The notes under the pieces were generated by a model, which had not been told where the DNA came from, made no database searches, and saw only the letters and a list, made by a program, of their open reading frames with translations. From NCBI GenBank assembly GCA_041653955.1, contig JBAZEH010000033.1:1-12641 (forward strand): a stretch of 12,641 bases of DNA. Direction: 5' to 3'. This stretch comes from UBA1562 sp041653955 (GTDB taxonomy: Bacteria; Omnitrophota; Gorgyraeia; Gygaellales; Profunditerraquicolaceae). Of the stretch, positions 5,913-12,641 are shown in pieces; within the stretch, counting starts at the first letter, position 1; each line of letters starts with the position of its first letter. Position numbers and translations under genes: made by a program.

Positions 5913-7278
5913 ACAACTTGATATATTTCTTAGCGGATTCCTTCCAGGAGAAATTGTTCTGCATGGCGTTGCCGATAAGCTTGGGCCACTTTTTCTTGTC
6001 CTTAAACGCCTTTACTGCTTTCTCTACTGTTTTGATCAGGTCTTCCTTTCTGTATTTATCAAAAATAAACCCGTCATCAGCAGTTACTGTATCCGCCAAT
6101 CCCCCGGTCTTAAAAACAAGCGGTATAGTCCCGTAGCTCATACTGATAAGCTGCCCCAGGCCGCAGGGTTCATATTTTGAAGGCATAAGGAATATATCGG
6201 AACCTGCGTATATCTTATGCGCGAGCGCGTCGTCAAATTTTAAATGCAGGGATACTATCTTGGGGTATTTCTTCACGATATTCTCCAGGATATTGTGGTA
6301 TTTTAATTCACCTGTCCCCAATATGGCCAGCTGCAGTTCCATCTTGCATATCTTCTCTATTGCCCCCGCGAGTATATCAAAACCCTTCTGCTCGGCGAGG
6401 CGCGAGACTATACCGAAAAGCGGTATATCCTTCTTTGCCGGAAGTTTGCATATGTTTTGCAGGTCCTCCTTGTTCTTGCCCTTATCCTTAACCGTATCCA
6501 AAGAATAATTCTTTGCTATATATTTATCGTCCCGGGGGTTCCAGATAGAGTAATCAAGCCCGTTCAATATACCAAACAGGTCGGATTTACGTTTAGTAAG
6601 TATGCCTTCCATGCCGTAGCCGAACTCCCCGGTCTGTATCTCTTTGCTGTATGTGGGGCTTACCGTATTGATAAGGTCAGAAAACACTATCCCTGCCTTA
6701 AGCAGGTTTATCTTATCGTAATACTCAAACATCTCCATATTAAAATACTCCCAGCCAATTCCAAGCTTCGGGTACTCCTCCTTTGGAAATATACCCTGGT
6801 ATCCTATATTATGGATAGTAAAGACGCTCTTTGTGCCCTTAAAAAAACTGTCCTCTTTATAGATAGTCTTAAGATAGGCCGGTATGAGCGCGCTCTGCCA
6901 ATCGTGGCAATGTATGATATCCGCCTTAAAACCTATCTCTTTTAAAAGCTCAAGGGCCCTCCTGCTGTAATAAGAGAACCTGTCTAAGTTATCCTTATGG
7001 TCTCCGTTCTTATCGCCATATAAACCGTCGCGGTTGTAATATCCGTCGTTCTCTATAAAATAGACTTTCGTGTTTTTACCTAAGGACGTGTAAGATATAT
7101 CCGCCTTTAACCTTTGGATATTGAACTTGGAGTCCTGGATCGCCTTATATTTAGGCATGACAATTATCGCCTCCTGCCCCAAAGACTCTAACTGCAAGGG
7201 TAATGCTCCGGCGACATCGGCCAACCCTCCTGTTTTAGCGAACGGCACTACTTCAGAAGCACATATTGCTATCCTCAT
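5890..7278 (-). CDS. glgA: Glycogen synthase (ADP-glucose type, GT5)
   Basis: Retaining glycosyltransferase that adds glucose from a nucleotide sugar, usually ADP-glucose, to the end of an alpha-1,4-glucan. At 462 aa it is close to E. coli GlgA (477). The N-terminal domain starts MRIAICASEVVPFAKTGGLADVAG-like with the ADP-glucose-binding Lys15 in KTGGL (15-19), followed by HCHDWQSA (123-130) and TIHNIGYQG (154-162). The C-terminal Rossmann domain has GIVSRLAEQKG (289-299), the acidic catalytic-region KYEPCGLGQLISMSYG with Glu370, and a second KTGGL at 390-394. Its ATG overlaps the polA stop as ATGA with GGAGG upstream inside the polA end, and its tail overlaps coaE. No other glycogen gene is in the window, so the placement looks like operon packing. 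Donor specificity (ADP- versus UDP-glucose) is inferred from the family. Confidence 0.96.
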   Translation of the reverse strand: MRIAICASEVVPFAKTGGLADVAGALPLQLESLGQEAIIVMPKYKAIQDSKFNIQRLKADISYTSLGKNTKVYFIENDGYYNRDGLYGDKNGDHKDNLDRFSYYSRRALELLKEIGFKADIIHCHDWQSALIPAYLKTIYKEDSFFKGTKSVFTIHNIGYQGIFPKEEYPKLGIGWEYFNMEMFEYYDKINLLKAGIVFSDLINTVSPTYSKEIQTGEFGYGMEGILTKRKSDLFGILNGLDYSIWNPRDDKYIAKNYSLDTVKDKGKNKEDLQNICKLPAKKDIPLFGIVSRLAEQKGFDILAGAIEKICKMELQLAILGTGELKYHNILENIVKKYPKIVSLHLKFDDALAHKIYAGSDIFLMPSKYEPCGLGQLISMSYGTIPLVFKTGGLADTVTADDGFIFDKYRKEDLIKTVEKAVKAFKDKKKWPKLIGNAMQNNFSWKESAKKYIKLYEKAKAR

Positions 7279-9818
7279 TTTACCTCCTCCATTTCTGACC
7301 AGTTCCTGCCCCTTTTTATATCCACCTTAAGCGGGATATCCAGCTCAATGGCCTCCTCCATCCCGCGCCTTACCAGCCCTATGAACTCCTTCTCTTCTCC
7401 TTTTACCATGTTGAATACAAGTTCATCGTGCACCTGGATGATCATAACGCTCTTCATCTTCTCTCGCCTTATCTGTTTATCTATCCTTATCATTGCCAGT
7501 TTTATCAGGTCGCTGGCGGAACCCTGTATCGGCGTATTTACCGCCTGCCTCTCGGCAAACTGCCTTATCCCCTGGTTTTTATTATTTATCTCGGGAAGAT
7601 AACGCCTCCTGCCCAGCATAGTAGAGACAAATCCTTCTTCCCTGGCAAAATGTATCTGGCCTTCAAGGTAATCCTTAACCTGGGGATACCTTGAGAAATA
7701 GGCTTCAATAAAAACCTGCGCTTCATCAATGCCTATTTTCAAATCCCTAGAAAGCCCGTAAGAAGTAAGCCCGTAAATAATACCGAAGTTGACCCTTTTG
7801 GCGCTCTCCCGCATCGGCTCGCTTATATCATCTTCATTTAACCCGTATATCAATGAAGCAGTGATCCTGTGTATATCTTTGCCTTCCATAAAAGCTGAAA
7901 TAAGGTTGCTGTCTTTTGAAAGGTGCGCCAGTACCCTTAGCTCCACCTGCGAATAATCGCATGAAAGAAGAAGGCTATCTTTATCAAACGCGACCACCGC
8001 TTTTCTGATATTCCTTCCCAATTCCGTCTTTACAGGAAGATTCTGCAGGTTAGGGTTACTTGAACTTAGCCTGCCTGTTTCGGTGACAGTCTGGTTAAAA
8101 GAGGTATGTATCCTGCCTGTTTTTTTATCTACCAGCTGGGGGAGCGCGTCTATATATGTAGATTTAAGTTTCATCAACTGGCGGTACTCTAAAAGCATTG
8201 CCGGCAATTCATGCCTATCGGCGAGCTTCCTTAGCACCTCTTCATCGGTAGAAGGCCCGGTCTTTGACCTTTTGACTACGGGCAGTTTCAGCCTTTCAAA
8301 TAATATGTCGCGTAACTGCTTCGGAGAATTAATATTAAACTGGCAGCCGCTTATCTCATATATTTCTTCTATCAGCTTTATAAGCCGTTTCTCAAGGTCT
8401 TTGGATAACCCGTCCAGCATCTTAAGGTCTATCTTTATGCCTGTTGCCTCCATCCTGGCTAACACACTCACCAGGGGCATCTCTGTATCTTCAAAGAGCC
8501 GCAGGAGCGACCTTTTGCCAAGTTCATCCTCAAGCCTTGGCCTAAGCTCCCTGATCACTGATAGCGCGTCAGCTGCGCCTATCCCGGCGGGGCCGGATAA
8601 AACCCCTGAATACTCAAGCGCAAGGTCATTTAAGGCGTATCCGGGCCTGGAAGGGTTGACCAAGTAAGCTGCTACCATAATATCAAAATATAACCCTTCA
8701 AACCCGATGCCGCTGCTCTCCAATGATACTTTCAGCAGTTTAAGGTCATAGCCTGTCTTCCTGATACCGGGGTCTGCCAATATCCTTTTGAAATTCGCTC
8801 CCGGGCTTTTTACCCTGCGCACCTTATCTTTGGCATAAAATACAAGATTATCTATATTATCTCCGTATAAGATAAGCTCATCCTGCGGCTTCAGTATATC
8901 TTTTAAATCTTTATCTTCCAGCTCAACGGCTTCTATGGATGGGGCCCTTTCATCTTCCTCCGCGCCCAGCTCTTTAAGAAATTTTTTAAACTCCAGGCGC
9001 TTGAATAACCTGACCAGTTCCCTGTTATCAGGATCTTTTATCTTCAGCTTCTCCGGTTCGAACTCAAGCCCTATCCCGTTATCCAATACTGCCAGCTCTT
9101 TATTCAATTTTATCTGCTCAATATTACCGTTGACCGCTGACTTTATCTTCTCGGACTTTATCTTCTCAATACCCCCAAGCAGTGATTCCAGCGAACCAAA
9201 CTCCTTTATCAAGCCCAGGGCAGTCTTCTCTCCTATGCCGGGGACTCCGGGGATATTATCCACACTATCTCCCATAAGGGCAATAATATCGGTTATCCTT
9301 TCAGGGCCTACCCCGAAACGCTCAATGACCTTCTCTCTATCGTAAAACGTACCCTCATCTTTGTAGGGGCTGAACACTATGATATCCTCATCCACTAACT
9401 GCAGCATATCCTTGTCCGAACTGACTATAGTAACGGGGATACCCTTCTTCTTGGACTTTGAGGAAAGCGTGGCAATAATATCGTCAGCTTCATAACCCTC
9501 CCGCTCCACTATAGCTATGCCGTAAGATGCCACTATCTCTTTTATCAAAGGTATCTGACTGCCCAGTTCATCAGGCATCGGCGGGCGCTGTATCTTGTAT
9601 TCCGCGAACTTCTTTGTCCTGAAAGTATCTCTTGAAACATCAAAACACACCGCCAGAAACTCCGGCCTATGCTCTTTGAGCACCTTATTCAGCATATTTA
9701 TAAAGCCGTATATGGCGTTTGTGGGCTGGCCGAAAGAAGTGGAAAGCCCCCTGACAGCATAGAATGCCCTATAGCAAAAAGCCGTAGCATCAATCAAAAA
9801 GAGTCTGGGCTCAGACAT
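7275..9818 (-). CDS. polA: DNA polymerase I, proofreading domain apparently inactive
   Basis: Repair and Okazaki-fragment polymerase. The 847-aa product has three regions. The 5' nuclease (1-290) shows LIDATAFCYRAFYA (8-21), EADDIIA (110-116), SSDKDM (133-138) and GDSVDNIPGVPGIGEKTA (183-200). The polymerase region (about 450-847) shows motif A SCDYSQVELR with Asp621, motif B KRVNFGIIYG with Lys674 and Phe678, NTPIQGSASD (761-770) and motif C QVHDEL with Asp798 and Glu799. The middle region (about 300-450) aligns with the 3'-5' exonuclease but lacks the Asp-x-Glu of motif I (ELILYGDN instead), and the Exo II aspartate is not in place near KTGYDLKLL (354-362). As in Taq polymerase, proofreading is probably lost. 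There is no clear Shine-Dalgarno sequence before the ATG; a candidate promoter lies in the 119-base gap upstream. The stop overlaps glgA by four bases. Confidence 0.97.
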   Translation of the reverse strand: MSEPRLFLIDATAFCYRAFYAVRGLSTSFGQPTNAIYGFINMLNKVLKEHRPEFLAVCFDVSRDTFRTKKFAEYKIQRPPMPDELGSQIPLIKEIVASYGIAIVEREGYEADDIIATLSSKSKKKGIPVTIVSSDKDMLQLVDEDIIVFSPYKDEGTFYDREKVIERFGVGPERITDIIALMGDSVDNIPGVPGIGEKTALGLIKEFGSLESLLGGIEKIKSEKIKSAVNGNIEQIKLNKELAVLDNGIGLEFEPEKLKIKDPDNRELVRLFKRLEFKKFLKELGAEEDERAPSIEAVELEDKDLKDILKPQDELILYGDNIDNLVFYAKDKVRRVKSPGANFKRILADPGIRKTGYDLKLLKVSLESSGIGFEGLYFDIMVAAYLVNPSRPGYALNDLALEYSGVLSGPAGIGAADALSVIRELRPRLEDELGKRSLLRLFEDTEMPLVSVLARMEATGIKIDLKMLDGLSKDLEKRLIKLIEEIYEISGCQFNINSPKQLRDILFERLKLPVVKRSKTGPSTDEEVLRKLADRHELPAMLLEYRQLMKLKSTYIDALPQLVDKKTGRIHTSFNQTVTETGRLSSSNPNLQNLPVKTELGRNIRKAVVAFDKDSLLLSCDYSQVELRVLAHLSKDSNLISAFMEGKDIHRITASLIYGLNEDDISEPMRESAKRVNFGIIYGLTSYGLSRDLKIGIDEAQVFIEAYFSRYPQVKDYLEGQIHFAREEGFVSTMLGRRRYLPEINNKNQGIRQFAERQAVNTPIQGSASDLIKLAMIRIDKQIRREKMKSVMIIQVHDELVFNMVKGEEKEFIGLVRRGMEEAIELDIPLKVDIKRGRNWSEMEEVK

Positions 9819-9894
9819 TATATACTGCCATTAACCGGTCATGGAAATTGATGAGGCGTGATGTATATATTTGAAGGTTAGTATCTTGATGTTC

Positions 9895-9922
9895 ACTATA
9901 TAAGATATAGTAAAAAACGCAA
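9895..9922 (-). promoter_or_regulatory. Candidate promoter for the polA-glgA-coaE-rho unit
   Basis: The 119-base gap between acsB and polA (9819-9937) is AT-rich. On the minus strand TTGCGT (9917-9922) and TATAGT (9895-9900) are 16 bases apart, a plausible sigma-70-type pair; an overlapping alternative pairs TTGCTT with TATCTT at 17 bases. Runs of T and A lie just upstream. A 15-bp palindrome, CTATATAAGATATAG (9896-9910, plus strand), overlaps the -10 element and could be an operator. I see no rho-independent terminator hairpin for acsB here and no small gene. This is pattern matching in AT-rich DNA, so confidence is low. Confidence 0.3.
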
Positions 9923-9937
9923 AAAAGCAAGATTTTT

Positions 9938-12118
9938 TTATAGCATCGGCGGCATCTCCAGTGCCGGATGTTTTGCTTTTGCCAGGAAGGCCAATAACTC
10001 TTCCTGGGTGGTAGCGGTAGTTTCATCAGCGATCTTATCCAACAGGTCAGGTTCCCCTTCCTCCTGGGCGCGCTTCTTAAGCTTATCCCCCATAAGCTCT
10101 TTCAATTCCTTGGGCATCCAGACCAGCCGTTTAAGGCCACCATCCGCAGAGATAAACTTCTTGCTTGCCAGGTACAACTTACCTACGCCTAGGAAACCCG
10201 GAGTCTGTACCCCTCCGCCTACTGAACCTGCCAGGGTAGTAAAGCTCATCCCGCTTGGGGTCATTCCTGAAAAATCGCGGTGCACGACCATCACCCCGTT
10301 CGCCTCCGGGATTATCGCTAAAATGCATTCAAAGCATCCGCAGGATGACTGCGGAGAATCCATAAGCGAATACATGCTCACCTTTTCTATCGCCTTATTG
10401 GACTTTTGATAAAAGAAATCATTTATATTCTTCCACTGGCCGAACTTCTCATCCAGGACCTCGCCTTTTAAGACAGGCTGGTTCGGCCCGGTAGGGGTGA
10501 TCTCATAAGAGGCCTTACCGTCAAGCCAAGAATATGCCCCGCATAACCCCAGGCGCTCCGGGGTAATGATGCAGACATGGTTAGGCGCGAAACTCTGGCA
10601 GAGCGTGCAGCTGTAAAATGTATCTACGCTCTCATCGGTCATACCGCTGATACGCTCATCGCGTTCATCAAATGCCTTTTTGGCCTCGGGTAAAAGCTTC
10701 TCCACGTCTTCTGCCTTAGTATATATTTTTACCTGCACCTTATCCACTATGGCGTTATATTCCTGGTGGAGCATGGCGTGCAATATCACGCCTATATGCT
10801 TTAAACGGAAACCTTTGGCAAACGCGTCATTGGATATCCGTATCCAGTTCATATCGCGCTGGCCGATATGCATTAACCCCATAGCGTAATTTACAAAACG
10901 GTGCACCTGCCGTTCCAGTATAGGCTCAAAATCCTTCTGCATCTTGCGCCCGGCTACTTCAATAATTATAGCTAAAGGCATACTCTTCTTTTCTCTTACC
11001 GGATCATCTATATCCGGGCCGATAAGTTCTACCTTGCCGTCTTCGACTTCATCAGTCTTTCTGGTCACCAGGTATTCGAACGCGGCGCTGCCTTTTCCGC
11101 CGAACTCCACGCATAACTGCTCTTTCCTTACGCGTTCACCCTCGAATGCGGCCGCGTAAGGCACGGGGATGGGGATGGATGCGACTTTGACTTTTACTCC
11201 CCTTACTTCTATGCAACGCGGGACTATCTTCTTATAGTCAAGCTCCTTTACCAGCGCCTCATAAACTGTTATTCCGGAAGGCTTGATCTCCGGTATATCG
11301 GTATCGGCAATTATGGGAAAACCCATACTTATAGCTCCGGCACCTGTCGCGTATTTTATATCGTCAAGTTCGCCCAGGACCAATCCGAAGGCGAATACGC
11401 GCTCCTTGGTGTATAAAAGGCACTTCTCTGCCTGGCCCGGCTTGATGCCTCCGAAGGTCAATGCCGAACGTATAGCCCAGTTCAAAGGGTATATCGCGGA
11501 TATGGTATCGCGGCCGTAAGGCACGATATAATTGTCCCAACCCATCTGCACGTTCTCTTCAAGCAGCTGGTCGATTATCGAGCGGCCTTTTACCTGTGAA
11601 CCGACAAAGATCAGGATATTCCTCTGCTGCAGCTCCCTTACTATCTGAACCGCCGTCTTATTGTCGGGGGCAGCCCCGAGTATGGCGGCAAAACCGGGCA
11701 TACGGCCGTCCACCAACTGTATGCCGAGAGAACGCATTATCGTATCCGTAAAGAAACCGTTACAATCATTCTGCGGCTCCTGGGCATAAAGATAACGCAG
11801 CGCCACGATTATCTCTTCCGAGAACAACGCGGACATACCGGCATTAAGGGCATCGCCAAGATACGGAAGCCATACCTTATCAGAAGGTATTTCAGGCAAG
11901 AGTGATTTTGCATGTTCAAGTATAGGCAATGTTTCATTCAAAGTTTCAACTTTAGCGCCTAACAGCGCGTTAGCCATCGGCAGGTAGAACGCCGTCTCGG
12001 GGAAACCTATCTTCTGGTCCTTGCCTTTCTCATTGATTGCCTTATCCAGGAACTCTGAAGCCTGTTTGAAGATATCGTGAGCTCCCCTGATTGCCGAAGT
12101 GGCTACGATCTTAGACAT
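9938..12118 (-). CDS. acsB: Acetyl-CoA synthase, CODH/ACS complex catalytic subunit
   Basis: Central enzyme of the Wood-Ljungdahl pathway: it joins CO, a methyl group from the corrinoid protein and CoA into acetyl-CoA. At 726 aa it is nearly the length of the Moorella enzyme (729) and has the bacterial three-domain form including the N-terminal CODH-contacting domain (about 1-310), which archaeal CdhC lacks. The A-cluster ligands are all present: Cys504, Cys507, Cys516 and Cys526 in SCTLCQSFAPNHVC...LGLCGA, and Cys593 and Cys595 in SSCGCFEC. Each sits exactly two residues before its Moorella counterpart (506, 509, 518, 528, 595, 597). The Phe in CQSFAP, next to the proximal metal, is kept. 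The ATG overlaps the upstream oxidoreductase stop by eight bases, with AAGGAG seven bases before it, so the two are co-translated. Genes for CODH (acsA) and the corrinoid protein (acsC/acsD) are not in this window. Confidence 0.97.
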   Translation of the reverse strand: MSKIVATSAIRGAHDIFKQASEFLDKAINEKGKDQKIGFPETAFYLPMANALLGAKVETLNETLPILEHAKSLLPEIPSDKVWLPYLGDALNAGMSALFSEEIIVALRYLYAQEPQNDCNGFFTDTIMRSLGIQLVDGRMPGFAAILGAAPDNKTAVQIVRELQQRNILIFVGSQVKGRSIIDQLLEENVQMGWDNYIVPYGRDTISAIYPLNWAIRSALTFGGIKPGQAEKCLLYTKERVFAFGLVLGELDDIKYATGAGAISMGFPIIADTDIPEIKPSGITVYEALVKELDYKKIVPRCIEVRGVKVKVASIPIPVPYAAAFEGERVRKEQLCVEFGGKGSAAFEYLVTRKTDEVEDGKVELIGPDIDDPVREKKSMPLAIIIEVAGRKMQKDFEPILERQVHRFVNYAMGLMHIGQRDMNWIRISNDAFAKGFRLKHIGVILHAMLHQEYNAIVDKVQVKIYTKAEDVEKLLPEAKKAFDERDERISGMTDESVDTFYSCTLCQSFAPNHVCIITPERLGLCGAYSWLDGKASYEITPTGPNQPVLKGEVLDEKFGQWKNINDFFYQKSNKAIEKVSMYSLMDSPQSSCGCFECILAIIPEANGVMVVHRDFSGMTPSGMSFTTLAGSVGGGVQTPGFLGVGKLYLASKKFISADGGLKRLVWMPKELKELMGDKLKKRAQEEGEPDLLDKIADETTATTQEELLAFLAKAKHPALEMPPML

Positions 12119-12641
12119 ACAGCTTCTCCTTATCTTTTACTAGATCCATAATATCCGGATAACCAAAATTATTATCCAATAACCTGTCTTTAAAAGAAGA
12201 TATATCTATCTTTTCCCTGATGGCCCTTAAGAATACCCCGCTATTGTTGATATTGCCGACAAGCACGGCTCCTACCATAAGGCCATCCTTGAGAATCACC
12301 TTCTTATAGATATTCTCCCGGGTGTCGCATATCTTAAGTTCTTCGAAACTTCCATCCTGTTCCTTTACCTTATATAGCCCGAGGGATACAACCGGCAGGC
12401 CGAAGAATTCTATGGAGTTCATGCCGACAGAACCGTCATAGCTAACGGCAATACCCGCCATATTCGCACCCGCTGCCCTCCCCCCTTCGACTGCGACCGG
12501 CCAGAGCGCGTTTACCGCATTCCTGCCTAAAGATACGTCATAGCTTTCAGAGACATCACCGGCAGCATAGATATTGGGTATGCTTGTGCGCATCGCGCTG
12601 TCAACGGCTATGCCTTCATTTATTTTTATTTCGGAGCCCTT
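12111..12641 (-). CDS. NAD(P)/FAD-dependent oxidoreductase, C-terminal part (N-terminus beyond right edge)
   Basis: C-terminal 176 residues of a pyridine nucleotide-disulphide-type flavoprotein; the frame stays open to the window edge, so the true start is upstream. Seen: GIAVDSAMRTSIPNIYAAGD, the second FAD-binding motif (T-x-x-x-x-Y-A-A-G-D) of the family; WPVAVEGGRAAGANMAG, the helix following it; MNSIEFFGLPVVSLG and a C-terminal alpha/beta domain ending KEKLYV. This pattern resembles NADH:rubredoxin or nitrite-reductase-like flavoproteins (NirB/NorW group) rather than thioredoxin reductases. No redox-active Cys pair is visible in this portion. The 8-base overlap with acsB suggests a role moving electrons between NAD(P)H and a ferredoxin or rubredoxin partner of CODH/ACS; that is inference. 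The exact electron acceptor cannot be read from this fragment. Confidence 0.85.
   Translation of the reverse strand, partial: KGSEIKINEGIAVDSAMRTSIPNIYAAGDVSESYDVSLGRNAVNALWPVAVEGGRAAGANMAGIAVSYDGSVGMNSIEFFGLPVVSLGLYKVKEQDGSFEELKICDTRENIYKKVILKDGLMVGAVLVGNINNSGVFLRAIREKIDISSFKDRLLDNNFGYPDIMDLVKDKEKLYV
12126..12131 (-). promoter_or_regulatory. Ribosome binding site for acsB
   Basis: AAGGAG on the minus strand, seven bases before the ATG at 12118 and inside the codons for Asp-Lys-Glu near the end of the upstream oxidoreductase. It supports the chosen acsB start and coupled translation. Confidence 0.65.

Noticed and set aside
9923..9940. Possible rho-independent terminator after acsB
   Set aside because: There are T runs on the minus strand but no GC-rich inverted repeat before them.
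9811..10026. 71-codon minus-strand frame ending at the polA start (TAATG)
   Set aside because: It begins inside acsB in another frame and continues through the AT-rich gap. The product is unlike any family and the overlap with polA appears to be chance.

Overview
All eleven genes in this window lie on the minus strand, so transcription runs from high to low coordinates. Nine are complete and one is cut at each edge. I found no rRNA, tRNA, CRISPR array, transposase or phage gene. The right end carries the last part of an FAD/NAD(P)-dependent oxidoreductase and, overlapping it, a complete bacterial-type acetyl-CoA synthase (acsB) with all six A-cluster cysteines. That points to an anaerobe using the Wood-Ljungdahl (reductive acetyl-CoA) pathway. 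The rest is core housekeeping. My best guess is an uncultured anaerobe such as Candidatus Omnitrophota (OP3, PVC group). This rests on the gene mixture, the ATA/AGG-rich codon use and the moderate GC content; it is inference, not proof.

Layout in transcription order: oxidoreductase (cut by the right edge), 8-bp overlap, acsB, a 119-bp gap with a candidate promoter, polA, 4-bp overlap, glgA, 23-bp overlap, coaE, 13-bp overlap, rho, a 31-bp gap with a strong ribosome binding site, rpmE, 3-bp gap, prfA, a 173-bp gap filled almost entirely by two identical 77-bp repeats, prmC, 1-bp overlap, murA, 4-bp overlap, and a TrpG/PabA-type glutamine amidotransferase (cut by the left edge). Everything from polA down looks like one tightly packed, translationally coupled transcription unit. 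The repeat pair between prfA and prmC is its only real interruption.

Functionally, rho, prfA, prmC and rpmE form a group for ending transcription and translation: PrmC methylates the GGQ glutamine of the release factor encoded just upstream. polA supplies a DNA polymerase I with intact 5'-nuclease and polymerase domains but an apparently dead proofreading domain. coaE completes coenzyme A, the acyl carrier that acetyl-CoA synthase loads. glgA makes storage glucan, murA starts peptidoglycan synthesis, and the amidotransferase serves tryptophan or folate synthesis.

The most unusual structure is the pair of perfect 77-bp direct repeats (2550-2626 and 2643-2719). Each folds into a long hairpin closed by a GAAA loop on the plus strand. 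The copy next to prmC supplies its possible start codons, and the PrmC protein lacks the N-terminal helix seen in well-known homologues.
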